40,463 bases of DNA from Tubiluchus corallicola (GCA_030141605.1 JAQGDQ010001450.1:1-40463), one strand, 5' to 3'; positions 9,801-21,323 are shown, numbered from the stretch's first letter. A program made the numbers and translations. The notes: a model not told the origin generated them from the sequence alone.

Positions 9801-11790
9801 TAAGGGTCGTCTATGGAATGGAACAGTCAAATTTATTCCACTTCCGTAGCCTAGCAAACGGAAAAATGCAAAAACTGAATAAATCTTGCAGACGAGCACA
9901 TGATAAGTTAATATAGAAAAATACATCACAGGCATGCTGTTCGTATGTTTAAATGCAAGAGACAATATATTTTTGCAGCCCATTTATTGTAATAAACCTA
10001 GGCTAACTGGCTTAGTTTCTTTATTATACTTATGTCTCTGTATTTTGCAGTGGTTTGAAACTTCGTCTCCACATTCTGTTTAAATCGAAAAGTCATTTTT
10101 TGGCTACTTGAAGTTAATTTCGTGCAAAAATAGAAACTGGTCTGCAAATTTGTGTTTATGTTAAAGTGCAATCAGTTTATCTGCTGATTAGACATTAGTT
10201 GTGACTGTTAGTTTAGTTTAGTTTAGTTTAGTTTAGTTTAGTTTAGCTTAGACAGTTGTTGTCTTGCGTGGGCTGTTGTCCCGAATGCTGCTGAGCATGT
10301 TGATGTTACAGCAGGGGCGGAGCGATAGACCAATATGTTTGACGTCAATTGTAAAACAAAGTTAGAATCACCAGTGCAGTTAAATTACACACTAATCTAC
10401 CTAATATTAAGTATCATGTATTAAATTTCAGTAATTATAACAATAGCATTAATCATCATGAATTGCCATTAAGGGTAATCAATCCCCACTCAGAACAGTG
10501 ACACACGATGCCCTACTCAACTTTTTGAGTTTTCGATGATATTTTTCCAATTTTCCATTTCACATTCGCAACGTTCCTACAAAATGAACGTTGCAGAACA
10601 ATGATTCGAAACCACCATATTTTTTTATCAATAAAAATCTTTTGGCACAACGTGTAATTTTTGATCTTTGTTAGTAAGTTAAGATAAGCCGGGACAAAGC
10701 CAAGAAAGTTTAGTTGAAAAAAGCAAGCAGCAAAGTGTTGCAATTCTTCAGTCTGCACAGGTGAGAAATGATGGTTACAGCATGATAGCCATCTCCTATT
10801 ATATATTTATTTTTTACTTTAAGGCAAGACATTATAGTATGTAATCTATAATTTGGCAAAAAATACCAACTAATTTACCTATGCTGCTACCGTCACCAGA
10901 GCAATAATAGCAAATTAATCATTAATTAAGCTAAGTAGCTCAAGAGCTTAGGGATGAAGAGCCCCAGGTAATATCAATTAGATGACACCTTTTAGTATAA
11001 TATGGCATTGAATGAAGGATGGGACAGAAGAGTATCAAGGAGAGTTTTAGCAAAAACACTTAGATGCCTGCAATAGCAGTTAATCCCCACAAGTCAACTA
11101 CCGGCAACTACAATGTTTCACTTACTAGAGCAAGGTACAGTTTCAACGCTTGTTTTTTGTAGAATGCATTTCCTCCATTAGCCGCTGCCTTTTTCGTCAA
11201 TGCAACGCATAATGCTCCACTTGTGGCAAAATCTAGTCGATGTACAAATCTGTCAAACACGTATATCACATACTCAAAACATAATCAACACGTATATCAC
11301 ATACTCAAAACAAAACAAGTATCATTAAGTGTTTTATTCTTCTGACACAGAGGTCGTGGATAAACTGCAATGCAACTAGTACAACAAAAACAAACATGTT
11401 AATTTATTATTAACACTGCAAGTTGAGCAATGTTTCGACTTGTATAATTATTGTATGCACATAGCTAGCGTAAACTCACCTAAATCCAAAGCATACAGAG
11501 TTATCCACTAAACTTGGAAAGTTCGCCGTCAACTGTTTAGAAACTGTGACAATTGGTTTAGTCTCATTACTATTAATGACTATGTCATAATTTTTATTGA
11601 CTACAATAAAGTTATTACTTTTGTAAAGCACTTCTAGTTCATGTAATTTAGGCAGTTTTCTTCCACTTACGAAATCCCGAAGTAAACTGACGAACTTATT
11701 GTAAAGAAAGTTAAATGAAGTAAACATAACACCTATCAAGTACACATAACTGAGGAAAATCCATGACACTATTAAAGAGAAAATTTTCAT
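6895..11790 (-). CDS. RPUSD1: RPUSD1-like RNA pseudouridine synthase (four coding exons)
   Basis: RluA-family pseudouridine synthase, isomerising uridine to pseudouridine in RNA. Exons: 11480-11790, 11126-11249, 8314-8518 and 6895-7157. All junctions are GT-AG and phases agree, giving a 300-residue protein; human RPUSD1 is about 310. Exon 1 has a hydrophobic start (residues about 1-30), then LEVLYKSNNFIVVNK. Exon 2 carries the active-site motif HRLD with catalytic Asp at residue 110, then SGALCVAL. Exon 3 has the PIG and LLVKPVTG region. Exon 4 has GRRHQIRVHCDYTGHRIIGD and YRMMLHSYKL, ending at TGA (6895-6897). The chosen ATG (11788-11790) has A at -3; the frame opens further upstream only with a GTG. 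Human RPUSD1 has HQLD where this protein keeps the canonical HRLD. The hydrophobic N-terminus could be a membrane anchor or targeting segment (inference). Confidence 0.92.
7158..8313 (-). other. RPUSD1 intron 3
   Basis: GTAGAT donor at 8313 and TTTTCAG acceptor at 7158. It contains a short (ATC)n microsatellite at 7952-7978 and otherwise unique AT-rich sequence. Confidence 0.85.
8519..11125 (-). other. RPUSD1 intron 2
   Basis: GTAAGT donor at 11125 and AG acceptor at 8519-8520. This 2.6 kb intron holds a (GTTTA)n microsatellite near 10207-10247. The open frames at 9795-9983 and 10513-10758 show no family features. Confidence 0.85.
11250..11479 (-). other. RPUSD1 intron 1
   Basis: GTGAGT donor at 11479 and ACAG acceptor at 11250-11251. 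A short local duplication of AACACGTATATCACATACTC occurs at 11256-11305. Confidence 0.85.
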
Positions 11791-11960
11791 ACTAGGACGC
11801 TGACATTTTGTTTTCTCAACAGTATCATGTAATCGATAAAACCGACGTAATCGACAGGAAACTGAGCCTGAGCGCACAACCCATGCTGGACATGCAGTAG
11901 CAAAAGTTACCCAACTAATTTCTTGCTTCTATTTGGCGGCTAAAGCTTACGATACACTAA

Positions 11961-12139
11961 AGTGGCGTTTATGTAGCATGCGGATACGGATGCGTTTTCG
12001 AATGAGCAACAGCCTGCGGGAAAAAAATCAAGCCACAGAAAAAGAATAACGCATACGCAGGGTGCTTTGGAAAAAATATAAACAGATTTTATCTATTCCG
12101 CACCCCCAAAACGCATCCACGTGCTACATAAACGCTGCT
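11961..12139. mobile_element. 179 bp PIF/Harbinger-like MITE
   Basis: The left end reads AGTGGCGTTTATGTAGCA followed by GGATGCGTTTT. The right end is its reverse complement with two changes near the tip, and the left arm has a 6 bp insertion. Both sides are bounded by TAA (11958-11960 and 12140-12142), the 3 bp TWA-type target duplication of PIF/Harbinger elements. No coding capacity. Confidence 0.8.
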
Positions 12140-12142
12140 TAA

Positions 12143-13223
12143 GCGTCCAGCATCTGGAAGTGAGAAAGAACACTATTTATAATTGTGAGTGGGTCATGAC
12201 AGCGCTGGAAGTTCTTCCTATTTTTTGAGCATTTGGCGTCCCTTGTGCAGCGTCTGAGCCTCAATCAGCCATTGATGACTGGACTAGGCCTATACTGGGC
12301 CATCTATAGTCAGCTATATGTCTATTTATGACTGAGCGTGCGAATTATTATAATATACGAATAAGTACGTAAAAAAGAACAGCATTGAAAAATAAAATTG
12401 AATTTGATATCGCCCATTTTGTTTTTCTGCGAAAAACATAGAGGTTAGACGCGAGACGTATTATACACAGTGAACACTAGATGTCGGGAGCGAGCAGCCA
12501 GACGCTGGAAGCTAGACGTCTGACACTGGACGTATCATAGCTTAACTGGGTCGGCCGAAGGCTGTTACTATTGGATGTAGTATCTTGCAGTACTAATTTG
12601 ACACTTATTATGGTGCACTCATTGGTGGAAAACAATATCTATTTTTGTTGTACTTATTATTGCAGGTTTATCTATCGAAGTATTTTGTTTTTAGCTCTCT
12701 TTCATTGTTCCATGTAAGTGTGAAACTGGTATTACTTTGGCGCGAAATAAATCCCAAAACGCCAGTCGATCAGTTATTCATGTAATTAGATAATGTAAGA
12801 ATAAGATTTTTTTGATTGGCCTATGTCTGCAATATCAGACTCATATAGTAGCCTATAATTATATTATAGCTAGCGGTCTAGTAATTTTTGTTTCTTGTCA
12901 ATGCATGGATTTTGCCACATGCTTTTGGTACAGTAGTGTGAAAGAGAGCTTTTCATAAAAATTCTGTGTATTAAACTAATAAAAGAGCAATTTAGAGGCT
13001 GCATGTTTAGATGTGTGTACATACCTGAGATTTTCTAAGGGAATTAAGGATTAAGATTGTAAGGCCCGAAAAAACAGAATAAACTGAATATTGAATATAT
13101 TCAATTATTAAATTGGTATCAGGTTTTTCCTTGCTATTAACTGCAGACAACATTGAAAAGGATCATAGAGTGATAGAAAAAACAAACCAAGATTACGTAA
13201 TTTTTTCAATATTACACAAAGTC
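12143..13223. other. Intergenic between RPUSD1 promoter side and HSP70 3' end
   Basis: Unique AT-rich sequence with no supported gene. The open frame at 13113-13373 lies over the HSP70 3' UTR on the opposite strand and has no family features. Confidence 0.5.
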
Positions 13224-13229
13224 TTTATT
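13224..13229 (-). promoter_or_regulatory. Candidate HSP70 polyadenylation signal
   Basis: First minus-strand AATAAA after the HSP70 stop, about 245 bp downstream, implying a short AT-rich 3' UTR. Confidence 0.55.
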
Positions 13230-13472
13230 TACAGACAAAACAACAATGAATGGTTAACACAAGTTATTACGTACAGCTGCCAAGTGAAGAGTATAAGTAG
13301 CATAAGTAGCAAAAAACTACAAGAGTGTAGTATTCTGAATAAATTACTTATTTACACAGTAATGTACACATAAAATTTTTTAATAGAACTTCTAGTACTC
13401 TTACATAAGTAAATGTATCAGTCAGTATACATGTATTTGGAAAAATAAAATTAATGCTCGAAATAATAATTT

Positions 13473-15422
13473 TTAGTCAACTTCTTCCACGGTTGGACCG
13501 GTCCATCTTCTACCACTGTTGGCTTGAGCTTGTTGCCCACATGTTCTTCCTGCATCTGGTGTAGGGCCTTGTGTCTGAGACGCTCCCTGATGCAACTTTG
13601 TCATGATTGGATTGCAAACGTGTTGCAGTTCTTCAAGTTTGTGTTCCAGCTCTTCCTTTTCTGCAAGCGTGTTAGAATCTAACCAAGTACACGTTTCATT
13701 GCATTTATTGATGACGGTGCTTTTATCATCCGAGGAAATTTTGCCTTCCAGCCCAGGTTCATTCACTGCTTGTTTGACGCTAAATAAGTAGCTTTCTAGT
13801 TTGTTCCTGGCTTCTATACGAATTCTATGTCTTTCGTCTTCAGCTTTGTACTTCTCTGCATCTGAGACCATCTTGTCTATGTCTTCCTTTGACAAGCGAG
13901 ACTTGTCATTGGAGATGGTGATCTTGTTAGACCGACCAGTGCTCGTATCTTTAGCAGAAACGTTCAGGATTCCATTGGCGTCGATATCAAATTCGACTTC
14001 GATCTTTGGCACTCCTCTTGGAGCTGGAGGAATTCCACTTAATTCAAATGTTCCTAACAGATTGTTGTCCTTTGTCATGGCACGTTCACCCTCAAAGACT
14101 TGAATCGTAACTCCTGGTTGATTGTCAGAATACGTAGTGAACGTCTGTTTAGCTTTGGTAGGTATTCGAGTGTTTCTTTCAATAAGCTTTGTCATAACTG
14201 CACCAGCCGTTTCTATACCTAGAGATAATGGAGCTACATCCACCAGTAGAACGTCTTTGATAGTGTCACTCCTGTCACCTTTCAATACTGCTCCTTGGAC
14301 AGCTGCACCATACGCTACTGCTTCATCTGGATTGATTGACTGATTGAGTTCTTTTCCACCAAAGTATTCTTTTAACAGTTTCTGAATTTTTGGAATACGA
14401 GTTGAGCCACCAACTAAGACAACATCATTAATAGCAAACTTGTCCATCTTTGAATCAAGAAGAGCTTTCTCAACTGGTTCTAATGTTGCCCTAAACAGAT
14501 CAGAGCAGAGTTCTTCAAATCTTGCTCTGGTGATCTTTGCGTAAAAGTCAATGCCTTCATGCAGGGAATCCACTTCAATGCAAGCTTCTGTGCTGCTAGA
14601 GAGTGTTCTCTTTGCTCTTTCGCAAGTAGTCCGAAGTCGTCGCATAGCTCTGTGGTTACCCGAAATGTCTTTCTTATGTCGCCTTTTGAATTCCTGCACA
14701 AAGTGCTGAACCAGCCTGTTGTCGAAATCCTCACCACCAAGATGTGTGTCGCCAGCTGTTGATCTCACTTCAAACATGGAACCTTCATCAATTGTCAAGA
14801 TGGAAACATCAAAAGTGCCGCCACCTAAATCAAAGATGAGTACATTCTTTTCTCCTTTCAAGTTTTTGTCAAGTCCATATGCCAGGGCAGCTGCAGTTGG
14901 CTCGTTGATGATCCTAAGTACGTTGAGTCCAGCTATCCGTCCTGCATCTTTTGTAGCCTGTCTTTGAGAATCATTGAAGTATGCTGGAACTGTTACTACT
15001 GCATCTGTCACCTTCTTGCCCAAATATGATTCGGCTGTTTCCTTCATTTTTGACAATACCATTGAGCTGATTTCTTCAGGTGTAAAAGTTTTTCTTTCTC
15101 CCATGTACTCAACTTCCATATTTGGCTTACCATTTCTGTTCACAACTTTAAATGGCCAGAGTTTCATATCAGATTGTACAGAACTTTCATCAAACCGTCG
15201 CCCGATTAATCTCTTGGCATCGAAGATGGAGTTCTGTGGATTCCTGGCTACCTGTTGTTTAGCCGCATCACCAATTAGCCTCTCTGTGTCTGTAAAAGCC
15301 ACGTAGCTTGGTGTTGTCCTGTTGCCTTGATCGTTGGCTATGATTTCCACTTTTCCTCCTTGAAACACTCCAACACAACTGTACGTTGTGCCGAGGTCAA
15401 TTCCTATTGCTGGAGCTGCCAT
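13473..15422 (-). CDS. HSP70: Inducible cytosolic HSP70 chaperone, intronless
   Basis: ATP-dependent chaperone of the cytosol and nucleus. The ATG at 15420-15422 has G at -3 and +4; the frame extends six bases further to a GTG that would not be used. It encodes 649 residues in one exon. Signature 1 is IGIDLGTT (6-13), signature 2 [14 protein letters not shown] (196-209) and signature 3 [15 protein letters not shown] (334-348). The interdomain linker [13 protein letters not shown] is at 390-402, followed by the substrate-binding domain and the helical lid. The C-terminus is EEVD, the docking site for TPR co-chaperones, so it is not an ER or mitochondrial form. The tail at about 612-645 is unusual: it lacks the GGMP/Gly-rich repeats of most cytosolic HSP70s and is rich in Gln, Ser, Thr and Arg. 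No stops or frameshifts. Lack of introns plus the promoter points to a heat-inducible copy. Confidence 0.98.
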   Translation of the reverse strand: MAAPAIGIDLGTTYSCVGVFQGGKVEIIANDQGNRTTPSYVAFTDTERLIGDAAKQQVARNPQNSIFDAKRLIGRRFDESSVQSDMKLWPFKVVNRNGKPNMEVEYMGERKTFTPEEISSMVLSKMKETAESYLGKKVTDAVVTVPAYFNDSQRQATKDAGRIAGLNVLRIINEPTAAALAYGLDKNLKGEKNVLIFDLGGGTFDVSILTIDEGSMFEVRSTAGDTHLGGEDFDNRLVQHFVQEFKRRHKKDISGNHRAMRRLRTTCERAKRTLSSSTEACIEVDSLHEGIDFYAKITRARFEELCSDLFRATLEPVEKALLDSKMDKFAINDVVLVGGSTRIPKIQKLLKEYFGGKELNQSINPDEAVAYGAAVQGAVLKGDRSDTIKDVLLVDVAPLSLGIETAGAVMTKLIERNTRIPTKAKQTFTTYSDNQPGVTIQVFEGERAMTKDNNLLGTFELSGIPPAPRGVPKIEVEFDIDANGILNVSAKDTSTGRSNKITISNDKSRLSKEDIDKMVSDAEKYKAEDERHRIRIEARNKLESYLFSVKQAVNEPGLEGKISSDDKSTVINKCNETCTWLDSNTLAEKEELEHKLEELQHVCNPIMTKLHQGASQTQGPTPDAGRTCGQQAQANSGRRWTGPTVEEVD

Positions 15423-15590
15423 GTCCACGGTAGTCGATTATTGTTCCAATATATAACACTTGTGTAGTCACTGTAATCTAAATTCACAGAGAATAAATAT
15501 AAAACGCAATCTAGCGATTTTAAAGACTCGTATCGCTTGATGGTTGCTTTTCTGTGTATCAAAATCTGTCGTCTGAGCATTGCTCGGCGC

Positions 15591-15597
15591 TTATATA
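15591..15597 (-). promoter_or_regulatory. HSP70 TATA box
   Basis: TATATAA on the minus strand, about 170 bp upstream of the ATG. Transcription is expected to start about 25-30 bp downstream, near 15560-15566, giving a 5' UTR of roughly 140 bases. Confidence 0.8.
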
Positions 15598-15620
15598 CTA
15601 TTTTGCCGCTTTGTAGCAAA

Positions 15621-15633
15621 TTCTAGAAGTTTC
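15621..15633 (-). promoter_or_regulatory. Heat-shock element 1
   Basis: TTCtaGAAgtTTC: three perfect alternating HSF pentamers, about 24 bp upstream of the TATA box. Confidence 0.85.
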
Positions 15634-15706
15634 CACGCCTTTCTAGTAGCGCAAAGAAACCTCATGACTGAACCATCTTCGCGACACGCCTACACAGCTT
15701 GCAGGA

Positions 15707-15736
15707 GAACTTTCCAGAAGTTTCCACAGAAATTTC
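15707..15736 (-). promoter_or_regulatory. Heat-shock element 2 (four units plus two)
   Basis: GAActTTCcaGAAgtTTC gives four contiguous units at 15707-15724. GAAatTTC follows at 15729-15736, offset by two bases from perfect phase. This is a strong HSF trimer site. Confidence 0.88.
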
Positions 15737-15748
15737 CCCGCCTCACCA

Positions 15749-15761
15749 GAATGTTCGAGAA
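15749..15761 (-). promoter_or_regulatory. Heat-shock element 3
   Basis: GAAtgTTCgaGAA, a third perfect three-unit site. An ATTGG (inverted CCAAT) occurs just upstream near 15806 and another near 15840. Confidence 0.82.
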
Positions 15762-15970
15762 ATATCATGAATGAACGCAGCGGTAAACACGCCCACTTCT
15801 GCAATGATTGGACAGCGCAATGGCAAATGGAGACCAAATATTGGAATGACGTTTAGGCACCAGGCATATCTAATCGAACTCATCAAGATTTTGTAAGACG
15901 CCGTAGTTCTTGTTTCTTTAACATGTTTAATTCTTTGTAGTCTATTATTTATTATTTATTTAACCCAGAA

Positions 15971-16147
15971 ATGGTGCCTAGTTTTATTGCTGAATTAAAG
16001 GCTGTATTTTCCTGTCTTGATGGTAGATTTATTTTGGAAATGGGCTCATTTCGTGATGGGCTTTCAATGATTGTTCATTTCAACGAATTATATAAATGTA
16101 TAATCGTAGCCTTAGAAAAGAGACTACATGCCCAATTTGTTTTGTAA
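15971..16147 (+). CDS. Unidentified small ORF (58 aa)
   Basis: Opens with ATG, ends TAA, and reads MVPSFIAELKAVFSCLDGR and onward with a regular hydrophobic pattern. It lies divergent from the HSP70 promoter. No family recognised and no upstream splice acceptor extends it; it may be chance or a transposase shard. Confidence 0.15.
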   Translation: MVPSFIAELKAVFSCLDGRFILEMGSFRDGLSMIVHFNELYKCIIVALEKRLHAQFVL

Positions 16148-16149
16148 AA

Positions 16150-17037
16150 AGCGTTTCTGTAAGGTAGATATACACTCACACAGCGAAACACTATGTACAA
16201 GAGTGAAATGTACACAGTGGCCTCTATATGTGACCTCTTGAATCTGACAGAACAGATATTAAGTTTAACGTTAGAACTGTACCAATTCTTATAACTATTA
16301 TTAAAAGAGTATTTTTTGATCGTAAATTAATTCTCAACTGCTGTAAAATACTGAACTGCAGTCGGTACCTCGCCGATAAGGGCTAAACCTACCCAAGTTG
16401 GTTCGGTACCAGCACATGCAGATTCCAAGCAGTCTATAACTCTTTGACATCCATCCACGAAACAACAGAATGATGTGTGAGAAAAACGATACCTTTATTG
16501 GCAAATTACATGAAGTAGATTGAAAAATAATGATGAAATAAAGCTTGCACCGTCGTGGATTTATCTAACTGAACCAGTAAAACAGCAGAGAAGATTGCCT
16601 TTATACAGGCCAGATCCATAACTTGGCTTCAACAGAAACTTACATTTAGCGTGAAAGGGGTGTTCTGTACAATACTATGACTTATTACTGTTTTGCCTTT
16701 GACGAAAATTTGCATTTGTATTTTAATTTTTCTAATTCTAACCACAACAAATTTAATAATTTGTGCTTTGACTTATAAAAAGTATCTGTTTTTGTTTCTG
16801 TATAAACGTAATAATGAATTTTCGCTTGTTTGACCTTCTTTGATAAAGTTATGACGCAGCCCAATGATAAACATGTTTTCCATGTGTGTAAGATAACTTA
16901 CTCTGATCAGGCAAGATGTGATTTCTTTGTATGGTGGTGAGCTTAAAAGATGAATCTGTGTGATACCCTGCTCCATTATGAACGTCGTAGTAGCTGCCCT
17001 CGTTTACAGCGTGCACGGCGTAGGCTGCTCACTTAGA
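16150..17037. other. Intergenic; nothing supported
   Basis: Unique AT-rich sequence. A GGTACC-bearing imperfect inverted pair occurs at about 16364-16411 but resembles no known RNA or element. Confidence 0.4.
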
Positions 17038-17379
17038 TCATTGCTGCTTTTCAAAAGTTAAGCATTGCCAATTCTGACTAAAACTTGGTTTGGTTCTGGC
17101 TAACGTGTTGTCCAGGGATGGAAGTGGGCCAGTTGCCATTTTGTGTACTGTGATCAAATATTTTCTACCGACGTTATACAGCATACAGCTATAGACATTC
17201 ATAAGTTCACGTGACTTGTGGGATGGCTCCAAGAAAACGTCATGCCGTTGCCGTAGTAAATGAATCCTTGCGGCAACGACAAATACAATACAGAGAGTGG
17301 TCTTGTCTACAAACGGCCACGTAATGCATAAGATATTAGGGCTCTGCTGCGCTAGTATCGCCACTGATGCCTCCAACAT
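17038..17379 (-). CDS. Unidentified ORF (113 aa)
   Basis: From the first ATG (17377-17379; the frame opens three codons earlier at TTG) to TGA. The start is MLEASVAILAQQSP, with a hydrophobic segment near residues 29-38 and a Lys-rich end. Composition is less AT-biased than its surroundings. No domain, no paired splice sites and no convincing promoter. Could be a lone exon, a pseudogene or chance. Confidence 0.2.
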   Translation of the reverse strand: MLEASVAILAQQSPNILCITWPFVDKTTLCIVFVVAARIHLLRQRHDVFLEPSHKSRELMNVYSCMLYNVGRKYLITVHKMATGPLPSLDNTLARTKPSFSQNWQCLTFEKQQ

Positions 17380-17555
17380 TATTTTCAAGCCAGCAAAACT
17401 AATGAACCTAAATAGAGTAACTAACTTTTTCTGTTACAGCTAATTAACTCGTTATTTAAATCACACTTACAAAATTATTACTCATTTTTCTTTCATTTGA
17501 TGTTATTCTGTAATTTATAAATATTTTCAATTTATTCTTTTCTCAACCTCTAAGG

Positions 17556-18040
17556 CAAAACATGGACACACATACGAACAGAGCAATTACACATGCAAAA
17601 CATGGACACACATACGAACAGAGCAATTACACATGCAAAACATGGTCACACATACGAACAGAGCCATTACACATGCAAAACATGGTCACACATACGAACA
17701 GAGCAATTACACATGCAAAACATGGACACACAAACGAACAGAGCAATTACACATGCAAAACATGGACACACATACGAACAGAGCCATTACACATGCAAAA
17801 CATCGTCACACATACGAACAGAGCAATTACACATGCAAAACATGGACACACAAACGAACAGAGCAATTACACATGCAAAACATGGACACACATACGAACA
17901 GAGCCATTACACATGCAAAACATGGTCACACATACGAACAGAGCAATTACACATGCAAAACATGGACACACAAACGAACAGAGCAATTACACATGCAAAA
18001 CATGGACACGCATACAAACAGAGCAATTACACATGCTTTA
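17556..18040. repeat. 40 bp minisatellite with 120 bp higher-order unit
   Basis: Twelve units of AAACATGGACACACATACGA + ACAGAGCAATTACACATGCA. Because 40 is not divisible by three, all three plus frames cycle through the same 40-residue pattern and stay open (147-183 residues); these are not independent genes. Three subtypes alternate in order (GGACAC/CCATT, GGTCAC/CAATT, GGACAC with AAACG/CAATT) for three rounds. Confidence 0.95.
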
Positions 18041-18793
18041 GATGTGAAAGAAATCTACAAACACTTAAAATACTTTTAAAAAAGCCATTTATGCAAATTC
18101 TATTTTGCATGAAGCTGTTTGCAATAAATGTACATGAAAATTAAAATTCAACGAACGAAATTAGGATAATAAATTTATAATTCGACCTATATTTAATGAT
18201 TGTAAACATGCTTCTTTAAAATTAGTAGCTTAAAATGTTTAATATTATAGCCTAATACTTACACAAAACGAGGAAATTCGAGTATCAAATCTAAGATTGA
18301 ATTCGCATTTTATTACAAATGTAACTGTCAGTTTAATCAATTTCTAAAAATTCAGCTTGGCCCACAAACTATAGTATCAACGTAACCTCAATTCTAACAA
18401 TGTAAAGCTTCCCCACGTAGTTAGTGAGGCGTAAAAAAGGGAAGCCATATCAGTTCTTATTAATTAATAACTATTACACGCCTTGTGATTTTAGCAGCAA
18501 ATGTGTAGTAATAATTTCCCGGGGGTGACTAATCCACGGGTTTCATATACGCTTGGCTTTACACTGAACGATTACGCTGTAATAGCTGCGTGCTGTCAGA
18601 AAACTAAACGCTAAATATTTACAACCAAATTTGATATCTTCTCGGAATTCCTTTGTAAAGCAAAAAAATGTGTGACGTTTAAACAGTTTATCGTTCAAGA
18701 TCTATTTCAAGAAATGAAAAAACTTTCACCAAAATCAATAATTTTCTAATTGCAAAGGTGACGGTACAAATGTAATGGTGAAGTTGATAAGAT
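18041..18793. other. Intergenic; nothing supported
   Basis: AT-rich unique sequence between two minisatellites, without exon-like segments or RNA genes I can support. Confidence 0.45.
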
Positions 18794-19438
18794 TGACAGC
18801 TATGAGAGAAAACTGGGGAATATGATGTCGCAGCGTCTGACAGCTATGAGAGAAAACTGGGAAAGATGTCGCAGCGTCTGACAGCTATGAGAGAAAAACT
18901 GGGAAAGATGATGTCGCAGCGTCTGACAGCTATGAGAGAAAACTGGGAAAGATGATGTCGCAGCGTCTGACAGCTATGAGAGAAAACTGGGAAAGATGAT
19001 GTCGCAACGTCTGACAGCCATGAGAGAAAACTGGGAAAGATGTCGCAGTGTCTGACAGCTATGAGAGAAAACTGGGAAAGATGTCGCAGCGTCTGACAGC
19101 TATGAGAGAAAACTGGGAAAGATGTCGCAGCGTCTGACAGCTATGAGAGAAAACTGGGAAAGATGTCGCAGCGTCTGACAGCTATGAGAGAAAACTGGGA
19201 AAGATGATGTCGCAGCGTCTGACAGCTATGAGAGAAAACTGGGAAAGATGATGTCGCAGCGTCTGACAGCTATGAGAGGAAACTTGGAAAGATGATGTCG
19301 CAGCGTCTGACAGCTATGAGAGAAAACTGGGAAAGATGATGTCGCAGCGTCTGACAGCTATGAGAGAAAACTGGGAAAGATGATGTCGCAGCGTCTGACA
19401 GCTATGAGAGAAAACTGGGAAAGATGATGTCGCAGCGA
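18794..19438. repeat. 41/44 bp minisatellite, about 15 units
   Basis: Unit GTCTGACAGCTATGAGAGAA + AACTGGGAAAGAT(GAT)GTCGCAGC. Units differ mainly by presence or absence of one GAT triplet (44 versus 41 bp). The short units cluster in the middle and the long ones at both sides. Confidence 0.95.
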
Positions 19439-19439
19439 T

Positions 19440-21323
19440 ACCCTCATATTGATGAAAATTAATATGTTTCGTGATTCTATCTGCTATTTGTATGAAATGA
19501 AATTTCACGTTTTCACTACTGCTAGCAACAAACGTGAACTTCAAAAGACATTTTTTGTGTAATTCGTGATGCATGCTTTTGTATTTATTTTATTTATTTA
19601 TTTTAAGTGGATAGACATACAGTAATATTACTGTAACGATCTGACGACTAGGGGTAGGTTGTTTGATCGAAGGTTGTCGCTGGGTAACAATTTGACTGGC
19701 CTGACCGAGCTAAAGAAAGGGGGACCAATCATCTACCTGTCAGCTCCAGACAGTGGCAAGCTTATAAGCAGTCTACGGGTTGCCTGTCTATTGAGCAGAG
19801 TGGTTCGGATGTGGGATGTGCAGTTTATTTTGCTAGAGTAATCTGTTTTACTCATTGTGATAATGCAAATGACAATGTGTAGGCAACTAATGCACAAACA
19901 ATCAATTGCATAAATTTAGTAGAAATAATTATTAAACAACAACAAAAAATATCAAACAACAAAATAAACAAAACACTTTAAGCCTGGGACTTACTATCAA
20001 ATCAATAAACTAACAAATAAGTTGACAAATAATGCACTACAGCTAAACCTAACTAAAAAGGGGTACCTATTTGCCTAACTACACGCCACCCCATATGATG
20101 TAGTCCTCGCTAGCGCTAGGATGATCAACCGGCATTATCTCACTTAGAAAATACACAATCGAGGTTGAGTAGGTCTACTAAATCTAACGTAGCGCGTCTC
20201 TACGATGAGGTAGCAGCTCACTGCCTCTTAATGTCACCACAAATTTCTTGAACAGCAAGGAGGTTAAGTCCAGCTTCCACGCAACTGCTAGCATCAGATA
20301 TGCTAATACTAAATTGTGCAACTTTCAGTCTCTGGGATGTTACCGTACTTCGACGAGGGGGTGCCTCGTCACCTCAAACATGGATCCGCCTCCCAACGGT
20401 TTGTCGGTACGCCCATAGCATTTCCCAACGATACAATTACAGCAATGAGACAAAGTCTTAATTGTCACCAAACTTTGTGGAAATCTCTACCACCAAAAAC
20501 ACCTGCCCTCTCAAGTTGTCCAATAGTTTCAGACCTCATGGACAAAGTCACCATACGTTATAACTGACTACTACTTACGTGGACAATACTACTTTCACGT
20601 CATACCAAACTACGTGCCGTATATGGAGTAAAGTTGCTGACCTCCTTTCGATACCTGCGAGAGTAGTAGTAAGCATAGGTATACGCTGGCTTCCTACAGC
20701 TGTCATTACAAGCGATTAAACTGGCCCTCCCGCAGTACTTACTAACCTTGGCTAGTGGCCATTATCGTTTACAGGCCATAGAAAAGATATTTTTAATGCT
20801 AATGTTATTTTACTTCCACATTTGAACAAAAGGTAGAATACATATTGAGATATGCACAGCATACAAGGGCCAAAAATGATTGGAGTTTGTGTTTTCTTTC
20901 CAAACTTTGCAACTGGGATGACCAACCAACTGACAGACTAACTGAACAAACACCACACTCACATGACGCAAACTCCTACACGAGTCTATTTATGTGAGAA
21001 ACTGAAATGGACGTTACAATTACTAATCGGAGTTTTTCCACTGTCCAAAAAGTACATTTTAGTTGAGAACAGATATATGCAACTGGTTATCAAGAATATA
21101 GTTACATAGTTAGTTAGTTAAAAAACGCAAGTAATTCATTGGTTAAGACTTAAAATTGAAATATACAAAGCCCACAGAGTACAGAAGCGATACCAGAAAC
21201 ATTTATCAACGCACATCATCCTATTTGTTATACAAAAGTATGACTGATCAATAACTGATGTTTAATTCAAAAGTCTAAAGTTCAAAATGATGCAGGTTAC
21301 AGTTCAATACACAATTACACGTA
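19440..21323. other. Gene-poor stretch
   Basis: Contains an 18 bp perfect palindrome TACAGTAATATTACTGTA at 19618-19635. Between about 19640 and 20750 the sequence is less AT-rich and carries open frames such as 20316-20567 (+), but none has a recognisable domain. It may be a decayed transposable element. Confidence 0.4.

Noticed and set aside
11791-11877. RPUSD1 start 29 codons upstream
   Set aside because: That codon is GTG and no in-frame ATG precedes it before a stop. The ATG at 11788-11790 fits the family length.
14480-14740. Frames antisense to or overlapping HSP70 (also 13801-14103, 14974-15306 and others)
   Set aside because: Shadows of the conserved HSP70 coding sequence in other frames.
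15423-15428. HSP70 start six bases upstream
   Set aside because: That codon is GTG; the ATG at 15420-15422 has a strong context.
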